64,000 nucleotides of DNA from contig NC_092628.1 in assembly GCF_039555335.1 (NCBI RefSeq), forward strand, positions 94,809,782 to 94,873,781, written 5' to 3'. The position numbers and the translations under genes were made by a program. Position 1 is the stretch's first letter. Each line of letters starts with the position of its first letter. Positions 30,878 through 44,800 of this stretch are shown here, piece after piece. Under the pieces are notes generated by a model that made no database searches, was not told where the DNA came from, and was given only the letters and a program-made list of their open reading frames with translations. This DNA is from Amphiura filiformis (Eukaryota > Echinodermata > Ophiuroidea > Amphilepidida > Amphiuridae).

Positions 30878-32825
30878 TTTGCTATTAGATCTATATAGAA
30901 GATAATATAGAAGCGCAAAATTAGTAAACAAGTTTGTGATGGATTCATTCCTTCAAGACAACAATGAAGTTGGCATAACGGAGATAACGGTAGCCGTATT
31001 ATTTTCTCATTCAAAAATATAATTTTTGTGATAAAATAGTATTTAAACTGATCAAGAATGATGACGAATAATGAAGGATGATGTTTTTAATTTTGTAAGG
31101 CGCTTTGGCTTTTTGTTGAAAAGGCGCCCAATAAATGAGCTTTATATAATAATAATAATAATAATAATAATACACGCAAACAGACAAAAACTTGGCATTC
31201 ATGTATGTATATGTACTAGAAATACTGGAGTTGCATCACAACACAAACACACAACACACAACACACAAAATAATTTTATAGCATGCAATGACAGGTCGGT
31301 TCAACTGCAATTGTGAAGAATTACCCCCAAAAAAAGGTAATGTAGAATATCTCAAAGAGTGCCCCATGGAACAGCTTTGTAGTGCAGAATGTCCCATATA
31401 GAGCCCCATCAACCTAGAAAAACATTGCCTCAGTACACAAGTTTTATCCGGAAAATTCCCTGTGTAAATTATGATACACCTCTAAGCACCTCTCTGAAGA
31501 GAGACATAAAATAAACCATCATATATAGAAACACTGTCAAAGTAAATTACGTGCACTACAACTCTGTTTGCCGAGTTTTAGATCCAGTCTAGTTTGGACT
31601 CAGCTGTTGTGATAGCAGGTCTATGAAGTAAAGTGTTTTAGATATGTACAGCAGCTTGCGTAGTTCCCAGCATATGGGAATAAAATGTGCATGTGGCAGT
31701 GGAGCCTCTTCACATTAGTAAGCTATGACTACCTGCTAAATAACGCACTCTATGCTGCTTTGATTTCTGTGTGAATCCAGCAGCGTATAAATTACTGATT
31801 TTTAACTTTATACGGCAGAAGAACAAAAAATTAGGGATTGGTCAGTGAATATTGATGAAAGTGATAATGATTGGCTGATGATTTTGTGTGCTTTTCACTT
31901 AAACTTGATGTGCAGTATAAACATATGTCAGTGTTAAGAGTTAAAATATTTCCTGGTGGCTGTATTGTGTGTACGTAAAGTTGAATGCATAATTTCACCA
32001 CTCCAGTATGGTTTAACTGAACACCTGACTTGGTGTGTTTATATTCAACACAAGAACCATGCTGACTTTTTATTATGCGCTGAGCTAATTATCTAGTTCA
32101 GTGTAGCTAGCGACTGAATCAAGCCTTTACAAGGCACTCGGAAGTAAGCACTGACCTTGGGGACATTTGTGTACAATGTAATGCCGGGAGTCAATCTGGT
32201 ATTTATAGCTCATCACCTTGTAACATATTCAATATTTCAACATCACTGTAAAGTGACAAGATAGCATCATCTTCATCTGTGAATACATTGGGATGACATT
32301 ATTGGTGAGACTAAACTGAAACAGATGGATTTATCACAGTGGTAATCGCATCACTGCAGCTGATATCGACACTGATCGTATTAATAGAAATGCCGACACT
32401 GTAATTGGAAATAAACAAGATTCTTGCTGGAAACGTCCTCTATAATAGCATATTGTACGGTAGATAGGTAGCATCGTTGGCAACCAGTTTGACAGCGGTG
32501 CTGGCACATGTGTAAATACACTTTTATTGCCAGAATGTTATCAATCAAGATGTGATCAGATGAGCACATGGTGCAGTTGTTTACCAAACCATTTATATTG
32601 ATATTCAGAGGATCAGTGCATCATATTCAAGTGCGCTGGTATGGAGAAGATAAATATGATTGTCATCTGAATTTGTTATTCTTATTGGTTTAATTTGTTG
32701 ACAAAACACAGCGATGTAACAAAGAGAAAGATATTTCAACAAGATATTGTAATACTCGAGCAAATTTGTGTGCAATATGTTATGAGAAAGAATTGATGAG
32801 ACAACATTTGGTGAGATATTAAAGC
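30878..32825. other. Region upstream of the TMEM134-like gene
   Basis: Probably contains the promoter and 5' UTR, but no transcription start can be placed. It includes an (AAT)n tract with a retroelement-like 3' end. There is no coding sequence I recognise. Confidence 0.45.
31098..31171 (+). repeat. (AAT)n tract with SINE/LINE-like 3' end
   Basis: AAGGCGCTTTGG ... AAGGCGCCCAATAAATGAGC runs into TTTATAT and eight AAT repeats. GGCGC...AATAAA followed by a short tandem tail looks like the 3' end of a short retroelement. Confidence 0.45.
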
Positions 32826-35800
32826 ATGGCATCAGGTAGTAGCTCAACACAGTACCAGGCCTTGTCTGAAGTGGCTGCAGCAAAGGCGTCAGAGAGTGCT
32901 TTGGCAAAGGTGATTAGCATATTGTATAATATGTAATACTAATGGTTTTGTCCTTGCACTTAGTTAGCGAAGAATCATGTATGATATTATAGATGTTTGG
33001 GACTGGGTTATTGCTTTTAATTGTTATCTCTTACTATGTATTGGCATCTGAAAATGAAAAGGTAAAATTGACAAATCATAATAGTCATTGTAGAATAGTC
33101 TTCCTTTAAGGTGGTACTACGCCCCTTGATAAATTTGTGACTATTTTTGCATTTTTCTCAAAAAATAATAACACACTGGTTACAAAAGTTATGTATATTA
33201 TAGGGGCAAAGAATCCAGTTACTACACTAGAATTTTAGTGACTCAAGACAAGTCGTACGTTATTTATGATAAGAAAAGAGGTACCGCTAGGATGTACCTG
33301 CTGGGATATTGACTTGGAAAAAAAAAAGTCTGAAATTAATTGGCAACATCTGTAGATTAAATTCAGACTTCCGCTCTCCCATGGTTCATTTAGAATTGGG
33401 TAAATGAATCATGAAAGTACTCCGCCCTTCGGAGGGGACGTTAAGCCGTCGGTCCCGTGTGCAGAGAGTCATACCTGTACATGTATCTCGCAGCCAGTTT
33501 CGAAAAGAGTAGGGTGTTAAACCCTGTCTGTTCCCAATCTGTCCCGGTGTTCAAAATGGACCCCAATGGAAATAAGCTTCAATAGAGGCTTTCTTGGGTT
33601 ATCCAGGGTTGTCAAAACCCGAACAAATCAAATCAAATCAAAACCTTTTTTCTTAACATATATAATGAACTACTTGAATCACTAAAATTTCACTGAAGTA
33701 ATTGGATTCCTTGCCCCTATATACATAACTTAGCAGTGTGTAGTTATTTTTTGAGAAAAATGCAAAATTAGTCCCAACATTTATCAGAGGGTACTGTAGT
33801 ACCATGTTAACCAAGCTAAAAAAAGAAGTTTGCTTATACATGGTCAGATGAGATCTACTTTTATATCTCATAAGATTTCTTGATGCCTCATTTCCTTTCC
33901 AGTCAGAAAAGGTCCATGTTCTCTTCCATTACTCTGCCCTTAAATGTTGTTTCCTTCTATATTACTCTTACTAACTTGGACCTTATTTTTTAATAATTTG
34001 GCAAGGCCAGAAAATGACAATGTTTTTAACTAGTTTACAGTAAGCTTTAAAATGATACCAAAATTATATATATAGCATCAATACTTTTCAAGAAATGGAT
34101 AATTAAATGATACCTTGATATTTTTGCTTATTGCTATTCTGAGTAATGGGCCAATTAGTTTCCTGCCTTACACAGAATTGAATAGGGATTATCATAGTTC
34201 TACTGTTAATTATTGATAAAATAAACCTCTTTTTAAAAAGTACTTACAAGGATTTGAAGGTCCAAAATTTGATTTTTTTTTTAAAATGGGAATGTCATCT
34301 TTAAAGGCCTATATATAACTTAAAAACATGTCTGGCGAGTGGCGACTTGTTCCGGGTTTTGTTGGAGCTGGTCACATATGTGCAAATTCTCTAAACGGAT
34401 TACCTTTTATGAGCAGAAAATTTCCACCATATGGGCTTGCAGGTTAGACTCACTCAGCACTTGTTAGATTGATGTCCTGAGTGGGGACAAATCATTCCAT
34501 TAAATGACAATTAATGCAAATGTATGCATTGGGTGTATTATATTGTACTGGCATGGATAGAATGCTGACCAGGTGTAACAGGTGCAGTAATTGTATCTCT
34601 GCTACAGTCATCTAAGCACTACAGGCTAAAAATGCTCTCATTGAAATGGTCAAGTTCAATACCTTCCATCCAACTATCATGCATCAAGAATTGAACTTTA
34701 AGTTTTGGAGTATGAGTTTTTGTACTCAAATGTCATGCTTTGGATGTTCAAAGATGGTTACAGAATGGAGTGATTTATCCTTGATATCCATCAATGTTGA
34801 TGTTTATTGAAAAGTCTGCCTCTTCCAAATGCAAAATGATACCATACTCTTGAAAGGTCCAGAATGTATGAGAAGAAAATAAGAATAAAATACTGGACTG
34901 ACCTTTCGATTTTTCATCCAATCTCATTGGACTTCATCTGGCAACTGCAAAGATGCTCTGGTATTGATCGTAATTGGAGACTGGTCATGTGTCAGTTGGC
35001 AAGGCATATTGACAATTGATGAATCCCATGCATTTGAAAGTTGGAATCTCAGACCCCTCTTTTTTGATGGATGGCTTCTCCAATAATATACATCAACAGT
35101 CCAGAATGTATATTTTATGACTATACAATACACATATTATGTTGCAAAAGTACTTCATCAGCTATCAGCTATCTACTCCTGATAGCAAACTACTTCAACA
35201 ACAATCTACTCCTGATAACAAACTATTTCATGAGCTATCTACTCCTGATAACAAACTACTTCATCAGCTATCTACTCCTGATAGCAAACTACTTCATCAG
35301 CTATCTACTCCTGATAGCAAACTACTTCATCAGCTATCTACTCCTGAGAGCAAACTGCATCATAGGCTATCTACTCCTGATAGCAAACTACTACACCAGC
35401 TATCTACTCCTGATAGCAAATTACTTCATCAACTATCTACACATATTAAATTTGGATTTTATTTGGCTTTCAAAAGTTGGGGGCCACAACTTCACAAGTC
35501 TCAATTCCCCTGATTTTGGTTGGCTTTGCTCCTGGTTTACCCTGACTGGCTGACAAAAGTCCTCCCCCTCAATTGCATGCATGACCTGCACTGTGTAATA
35601 CAAATAAATATGCAGAGTTTAGTCTTCCCTTCAAGATAGGGGCTAATCTAAAACATGGACACTCTGTATGGGTTAATATATTTTTTAATGAAACTCTATT
35701 ATAAAGCAGCATTTTAAAATAGAAAAGGCAACCTTGAATTTTTTAATTGATTCCATTAATTTCAATGATTTTAGTGGTTTTTTTGTCTGGAGTGATACAT

Positions 35801-38800
35801 GTTCATTGGTAAATGTACAGTACTTTGTTAAATATGTTTAGTGATACAGAAAAGGGACTATGTTACACACAAATGTCATTTAAAGTGCAGTGTTGCAGTC
35901 AGGATTATATCCTTTTTTTGCCAAATGGTGCGCAAAATTGAAATTTAATTACTATTTAATGGTTGCTGTTTAAATGGCTTCTATGGTTAATGAGCAGTAA
36001 CTGCACCTAGTACAGTTGTATACATTTATTTTACATTTGTATGTATTTTGATATTTTCAGCACACTGTCATTAAATGATTTTTTTTATTGTGTGTATGGA
36101 TACATGTATATTTCCTGTTTCATAAATTGTGTTTAATGATATATTATTGTAAATTCATTCAGTGGTACAATATGATACAATCAGGAAAGTGTTGTGACGA
36201 GTGAAACTGACAACATTCACCATGTGTCACTAATGGATAGGACAATAGTTTACATTGTTCCCCAATGCATCCAGCCACATTATATACAATTTTGCATTGT
36301 GTGTATGTGGGAGGGGGACAAGGGGCAGGGACTTAAGTTTTTAATTTTGTAAGGCAGTAATATTACCACCGCCCCCCCCCCAAAAATATCATACATTTGA
36401 CCAAAGATACTCCAATATTAATCAAATTGATACATGTTCATCAGCAATTAGAATTGTTGACACAAATGCAAAACACCTGTTGTGCTAGTATGTTTTATGT
36501 TTGTAATAATTACCTAGGGCAGGAAATGCAATATGAAAATATTATCATTTGTAGACCATCCAAAGGGATGCCTTATGGCAGCATGATTTGTGTGTGTGGG
36601 AGGGATATCTGTCACACCATAGGTATCTACTTCAGGGGAGGCTAGCAATGTGAGTCCTAACAATGCAATAGAGATTCAAATAAATTGATGTCTACAGAAG
36701 ATAGCAGCTTCAATACAAATTACATTGTATGTGGGGAGGGGTGGGGTGCATGTGTACAAGTATGGGTGCAGTTGTACATTATAGGGTGTACACGTATGTA
36801 GGGTGTGTGTGTGTGCACTGTGCAGGGGGGCATATTGGCTACAATATAGACTGTTTTTGTCTTTTATTATATAAACGTGTTTATGTTTTGTCTTACTAGC
36901 TTTTTAAAAGTGCTCTTTTTTTTTGCATTTATTCTTTTGTCTTATCCAATTTTATTTTGCTGAATATATTGCAAAACTTAACAAGGACTCAGTAAAAGTG
37001 TATCTTAATAAAAACTAACAGCTTCATAAACATAATTTTAAAGACACCTACCTGTAGATCAACCATCATATACAGATACAGCCAACACATCCCCCTGGCA
37101 CTGACATCACAATATATTGCAGGAGAGTATTGAGATATATCTAATTTACTTGACATTATAAAGTGGATGATAGAAAAAGGCATTGAAGGACGTTTGGGAG
37201 ATGACAACCTTGAACTTTCACAATTGTCAGATATTGGGTAATCTACATGAGATATTAAGTCTGCATTGATATGGTTCATCCCAAAACCAGATCAATGTAA
37301 CTTTGTGTAGCACATGCTTTTGGACTCAGTTTTGTTCATGGTGCACATTTCATGAAGCCAGAGCAGGGCATATTAAATCTGCATCAATGTGGTTCATCCC
37401 AAAACCAGATCAATGTGAACTTATGTATGTAATAGGCTTTGGGGAGGAGTCAGGCTGTAATTGGCCAAGGGGTGTGTGCATATGTGTGGTTGGAGGGGAT
37501 CCACTAAAAAGGTCCATTTTGTTGAAAATGTATGTTAAAATTGATTTGTTAGTAAATTAAAAACGGCCCTTAAAGGAGGATTTCGTGATCCTAGCATCCT
37601 CCTTTTATGACATTTTTCAGTAGATATCTAAACAATGTCCTCATATTTCTTTTCAGAATAAAGTGTGTGTACAATGTGCTAAATGCATACAAATTTATGA
37701 TAATTATTATGGAATAAAGCTAAATATTTCACATATTCAGCTTTATTTTTGATGAAAATGAAAAGTGAATTGCCCAGGGTGAATAGTTTAACAGTGATAG
37801 CTGTCTAAAATAAAAGAGTGAACCAAAATAATATATTTAATATATAGTAATTCATGGCTGTCCAAAAGAGTAAACCAAGATGACATCATTTAATTGTATC
37901 ATTTGTTAGTTTATATGAATTATGGTATTCCAAATATTATAATGTAAATATGTATGTTTTTGTCTTCAGTGCCTGTTTATGCCTTGTTTTTGGTGCAGCA
38001 AGCGCCCACAGGCATGACGGTGGATATGTGACTGCATGGTGTAATTCTGTATTGTGTATATATCACTTTTCTTTACCTTCATTTATGTTTTTATCACCAC
38101 CGGTATCATTGTAATAATTAATTATGGTTATTATTTTGTTTCTACATTCTATAAAAACACTGACAACTGCCATTTGCAAACTGGAATTTTGTATAAGAAG
38201 ACGGATAAGACAGTAACTTTTTTAAACCACTTTTTCTGATTTATATACTTTGTTCAATGTATAAATGGCAAAAATTATTATCAATTAAATCCCAACTTAC
38301 ACTCGCATAAATTCACATAAGCATGTGTCAGTCACACATTATGCAAAGCACAACTAACATCTGCGGCAAACAGTGAGCATGTGGATATCAATCCACTATG
38401 TGATTCTTGCCATTTTTATGTAGAACAAAGTAGAGCATGATCAAATTAGGCTATACCACCTGAAATCCATACACCCCTATGGAAGACATGACTTTAATCC
38501 TGTGAATGGGGTTACCTGGGTGACTCCATTTGAAATCTGCACCCCTGTGTTTAAGATTAGGGTCATGTATTCCATAAGGAGTGTATTTCAATAGGAATAG
38601 CGTATTTTGTTTTTTTAAGCACCTTTGCCGGTTTACTTAGGCTACTCTCGCACAATTGGATGGCATGTTTGAATGCTGGCACTTTACGGGCTTTACTTTA
38701 CCTCTTCACCTCGTTTTGGTGCCAAATCACAATCTCCTATATCAAAAGATCCATGTTTTTGATTTGCTGACTGCAGATCCCCTTCAAACCCAAAATTGAG

Positions 38801-41800
38801 TGCCCCCATGAGCCACTCTCTAAGGTGGGAATGCAGCAACCTGGACTTTGCCTAGTCGTCTAAATCTATATCACATGACCGACTATGGAAGTTTTAGGGG
38901 AATAAGGCAAAGATCCATGTTATTGCAGTAAAGACACTCTATTTTCAGACCGGTAGGTAGGAATAATTTTGTTGGGTGCAGAAATTAGAAGCCCAAATTG
39001 AAGCCATTTCTACTGCCAAATTCGTGAATGATTAGCCCTCTCAAAACATTTCTTTTAAAATTGAATTTGTCAAAATTGTAAAGACGGTTGCTATGTTCCC
39101 TCCAGGTAGCCTCACTTTGTAATGGACGGATATCCCTCATTGTGTAGTGTTTGGGAGCCGTTAGCAAACCAACAGCAAAGGCTGTATAACAAGCCGTCAG
39201 GATAGCTGTATAAATGCAACATATCAAATATCACAGTTGCCAAGAGAGTGAAATTTTATCCATTACCCTAAACTGGTTTTGTGCTTCATTTTGTCTCATC
39301 TTACCAAATGATCTGTTTACCATGCAGAGGGATATTTCTAATGGTAGGGGCTCCGCTAGCTAGCAGAACTTGCATGACAATATTCTTCTTATTTTTTGCT
39401 TATGGTGGTACTCTTTAGTTTAAGTCACTTTCGCTTATACAATTCTTATGAAAGTAAGTGAAATGTTGTTTTTCTTTGTGCAGTAAAGTCAACCATGATA
39501 AAAGGCTATTCCAGTTGAAATCTGTACACCCCCTGTGGAAGACATAACCTTAATCTCCCACATATGGGGTGTAGATTTCAAATGGAGTCACCCATTCAAG
39601 AAACCCCATTTGAAATTCATACTCCATGTGTGGAAGTTTATAAGGTCATGTCTTCCATATGGGATTTATGGATTTTAAATGAAATATCTCAATTATGTGT
39701 ATGTCAAGTTTCGGAATCTGAGGAGCTCCGAGGTACAATTATGTGTATATTTTGCTGAAAATGGCAAAATGTAAAAAGAGTTAAAGAAATTGGATTTAGT
39801 CCGGGGCATGCCCTAAATACCTTCATCTACTGGGGACTCTGGGGCTACAAGGCTGATTTTGCATGGTTTACAGAAAAAACTGGTTGGTGGGGAACTGAAG
39901 CTTTCTTACGTCACTTACAAACAACTTATTCTTCTTGATAGCGCTGCTGTTATCCTTCACATTAATGTTATTTACTCTTCCTTCACAGTTCTTTAATACA
40001 TTGCATATTGAACCATAGATTAAGTTATTAAGTTAAGGGGTAATTGTGTGGACTTTGAAACCCACATCAAGGTATAGTAAGTAGAATGTGGAGACAGACA
40101 GTGCAACTGTCTGAAAGTGTTTTAATGTAACACTGACAAAAACTCATGTAGAGATCACACCACTAAATCGGGTCCTACCCTATCTGACTAAAGAAATAAG
40201 AACTAGTGATTAATTCACTGACCATACCAGGAACATTAAAATGGAAAAAAAAGTTTGAAATGAAGGCTGATATGCCAATTTTTTGGTGATAGTTGTGCTC
40301 TGTGGATGTTTTTCTAATCATCTGAGCATAAAAAGATGAAAAATACTACAATTCTAAAATATTTTGAAGGTTTTTTGGTTCCATGGACCAACTCCCGGAC
40401 CAACTGATGTCACAACATAGAGGCGCTGAGCTGTAGAGTTTGCACCACTGCGAAAAATCGAGCCGCTCATGCTGGTTCTAGAGTAGAATATATCATAAAC
40501 TTTTGGAAAAATGGTGTTTTGACTGAACGATGACATTATAACCATGAGAAAATGACGTTTTCTTGGGTGACTTTTAACACATAAAAGAATAGGAACTTGA
40601 TTTAGTGGTGTGATCCCTTAAAATCCACTATTTCAGGAATGAAAATGTTAAAAGTCAATTCAGAATCTCTAGTCATCCTACTACTTGGTGACAATAAACC
40701 ACATTATGCATAGTTGGTGCTCTAATTTCAAACAAAATCTGCTGATCCCTTACCAGTGTAGACATACTAGACAAAAACACAGAAACATTCCACATAACAC
40801 ATACGGTATGTTAGGTAGCTTGTGAACATCAGCACCTGTGGCACACATGTATGATGTGTGCATGCATAATGGCAAGTCTAGTCTACTGTGAGACATTTTG
40901 GAGAGCGAAAAAAAATTGATATGCAACCCAGGGGTATTCAATTTCATTTGTACCCATTTTCCGCATTGCATAACATCAACATTGAATTTGTAGCTGTGAC
41001 TCAATGTTTTTTCTTGTGTTTTTGTGTTGCAGCCATTAATAGAAGGCTCTGAACCTAGTACAGATGCTCAGGCAATCAAGGAATCAGAATATCTAGCAGG
41101 TGGTATCAATTGGTAAGCATTATTGTGTCTACGCTCTATTTCAAAATAACTAAGAATTAAATTTTCAAGGTTAGTAAAATTGAAAGATTTGATTTTGCAA
41201 TAGGCCTATTGCATATAGCATTGGCGATTAACCCTTTACGTTAGGCTTTAGTTTGAGTCATCTAGGAATGAAAGTTTCATTTCAAATTTTTCAAAAATCA
41301 GTTCCATTGTTTAAAAACCTGTTTAAAAAATGGGTTGTTGAAACCCTTATTTTACACATTTTTTAGCAACAACAATCATACAATTCAAAGACTTGACATA
41401 AGTCTAAGCATTTCAAATAAAATGAGCTCTTTGCGATTTTCAGGGAGGAGATTGCAGACCGTACCTTTTTGCAGTATGTGATGAGTCAAAAACAACAAAA
41501 ATGCTGTCTTATGATTGCAAATATTGATGAAGGTCGGCAACTTTGTAAGATTGTTATTTTCATTTTGCAATATTGTCATTGTTTTCTCTTCTTTGTTCTT
41601 CCCAACAATAGGTGGTGGCAGCATCCGACAATAAGACAAAATTGGAAAGCTGTTTTAGCATGTATACTGCTTCTTGTTGTAGGAATAGGTAAGAATTATA
41701 TGAAACAAACATCAATACAACACCCACAGACATGGACACAATCCCATACATCAATTACAATGCAATGCAATGAGGTCTGTGAAAAACAAAGAAGAGTAGG

Positions 41801-44800
41801 CTCAATTCACAAACTAGGACAAACAGTGTCAACCTTGAGTGCATGGAAACTCATCAAAATTGGATTTCTGTCAATGTTCCTTTCTTAAAAAAGATTTTTG
41901 ATTAAAATGTACATACGTTTAGACACAATAACCAGATTGGACCGTAAGCGAGCCGAAAATTAATCTAAGATGTCGCCAACTGTCTATGTGTGTTAAGAGA
42001 CAGAATTAATTAGGGGTCTGATCCAATTCCATGATACGTTTGCACACAAAGGGGTACTTAAACATTAAACAGGTGTATAGCAGAAAAATCTACAGAGGGC
42101 ACTAATTAAGGAAGGGGAGCACATCAGGTTGACTAAAGTGTGTGCTTATACAGTTAGTGCACAAAAATGTACTCATTATCAATGCAAAATGTCATGAATT
42201 GTTTTAGCAATATAATCAAAGAAGTATGCAGTTGCTTGTACACAGTAGCTGACTACAAGTAATAAAAAAGCAACTCGTTTTCATTTCCAATGCTGTGGTG
42301 ATTGTTTTTGGTTTCTAAGCGCTTGCATGATGTCAAGGATTTTACTTGGAATATTACTATTAGATTTGTTCTTGACATTTTGTATGTAGCATATTTATTT
42401 AAGCAGTCAGTCCGGGCGGACACACACTTGGGTCTTAGTGGAGTGAGGCTCAAACAAATAGCACAAGCCAAACTTTAAAGCCAAAGCTTATACATGCTGA
42501 CCTGTATGGAGAGAGAGAAAAAAAATTATTGAAAAAAAGAGCAGGGAAAAGAAAGGACATTCCCAATAAATCATGTGAACAATTTTGCTCTTAGCCCTTG
42601 GATGGATATCTAAGAAATTTGAAATCTTATTCCATACCCTGATACAAGTGATTAATGAATTATTACATGATAAATGCCATATTAAGATGAGTGGTTTGGG
42701 TAAACATTAACCCTTAAGTGATGTCATATTATTGCCAAATCAAAACATATGCCTTACAAACTATCTTGATGTCTTAATAATTGAGTCAAGAGAAGAATAA
42801 ATTGCCATACAACCCTGGGAGTCATCACAACAGAGACATATGCTAGCCTGGTTGGCCTAGATCAAGTCCTTACAACCTGTAGTACTAACCATGTCATGTC
42901 TAAGTAAATGTTTATCAAAAATGCATTGAGGCTTAAGTATGGTGAGCCTCAGTGTCATAGAGTGAGGTTTGCCTGGATGCCTTACATAGGAAGTAATTTG
43001 ATATGTGTCTGAGTTGGACGAAACCATGGCAACAGGTGTAATGAGTAATTCACCATTTGACAAAGGCATTCATTTCGCCAGTCCCAGGAGCGTTTTCCCT
43101 GTACTGTCCTAAATGACTACATAGCCTTTAATATCAATCTCAAAAGTCCATACGCAACATTAGTAGAAGCAAATAGACAATGAAAGATAAAACAACATTT
43201 TGCAAATTTTGGTGAGACAAAAAGTTCCTTTTAGTCATTTCATTGTCCTCTTGTGTGTTATGACAGTATTAGGCTATTCCAGGTAAAATCCATACATCTC
43301 CTATGGAAGACATGAACCTAATCTCTCACACAGATATGGTGTAAATTTCAAGTGGAGAAACCCATTAAGGTAATCAGGAAATTCACACTCCCTGTGTGGA
43401 AGATTAAGGCCATGTCTTCCATAGGGGATGTACAGTATCAATTTCAACTGGAAAAGCCCATTGGAGTTTTGTCATATGCTTGTATTTATTTCATGTTATT
43501 TATAGTCATAAAATACAAAGGGTTCATTGCAACACTGCCTTATCTCATTTTTGGCAAAAATGAGATGTTGGTATAATGTCAGAACAAAAATGGGCTTTCC
43601 ACTGACATCAAAGACTTACGTCCATTTCTAAACCCTAATAAAGCCACAGTCCAGTAAAACATGGTCTTATCGCCAATAGGCCCAAGTTGCTAATTAATGG
43701 AACAAGACATACTCAAATGGGACATGAGATTTAAATGGAGATGATGTTACACAGAATCCTCAACATGTACTGCACCAATTGAACCTAATCAGTCACCAGA
43801 CACCTTAGTAATTTCAAGAGGATACTTGATATTTATTGTGTTATGAAAGTCAAACTGGACATTTCCCATATGCAAAACATTGTGTAATTCATGATACAAA
43901 ACAGGATATTAAAACTGGTTACTACTATTGAACAAATGTCATAGCCAGTGCATCTCAATGCCCAAATGATTTCCAGGATTAGAATATAAAATTTTGTCAA
44001 AAATCTGTGAATCGATTCTCACAAAGATTGAAGTTGATTTTCAAAAGTTTTCAGAAGTCTATGTAATTAGTTCTCCAGAATCAAAATAATGATTCTACTT
44101 CCCACAATATTCTTAATTGGCAATGACATGCTAACCTTCTTTTCCTCCTGTTTTCATGTGACTTCAGAGAGGTCAGAACTTGAGAAGGGAGCATAAATAT
44201 AAATGTGATAATTGGCTTCCTTGACTCATTTCAAATCAATGTATTACGTACAAGGCAGTTTTTTAGCTAAATGGCAAAAACTGGATAGATACTGCTCCTA
44301 CCATCCCACTTGTCTTGAGTACATTGAACCTAATTTTATACTTACATGTACGTGCACTGAAATGGGAACATTAATGGCAAGTGTAAATTAGAAAAGTCAA
44401 TAGGGGTACTAAGACACCCAACCATACTTATTGTGCTATCATGATAGATAGCAAACCGCACTATACAATACATTATGTGTTATCAGGGGTAGATAGCAAC
44501 ACATACTGTACAATACATTATGTGTTTTCAGGGGTAGATAGCAACACATACTGTACCATACATTCTGTGCTATCACAGGTAGATAGCAACTCATACTGTA
44601 CAATAAATTATGTGTTATCAGGGGTAGATAGCAACACATACTGTACAATACATTGTATGTTATAATTTTTTCCAAGGTTCCTTTCAGCGTTAACAATCGC
44701 GTATACGCGTGCGACGTCAAGCGTGTGCATTGGACCTTGTGTAAAATAATACGCGCAGGACGGCTAGCAGTACGCTTAATTTGTTAAAGGAAATCTGAAT

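Noticed and set aside
35151-35440. CRISPR-like array
   Set aside because: Units are contiguous with no unique spacers, in a eukaryotic intron.
35071-35553. 160-residue hydrophobic repeat protein (LLLIANYF repeats)
   Set aside because: This is the 33-bp array read in one frame. A second frame is equally open, and the array lies in an intron.
41469-41888. 139-residue protein in one frame
   Set aside because: It contains the real TMEM134 exon 41612-41688 plus unspliced intron on both sides.
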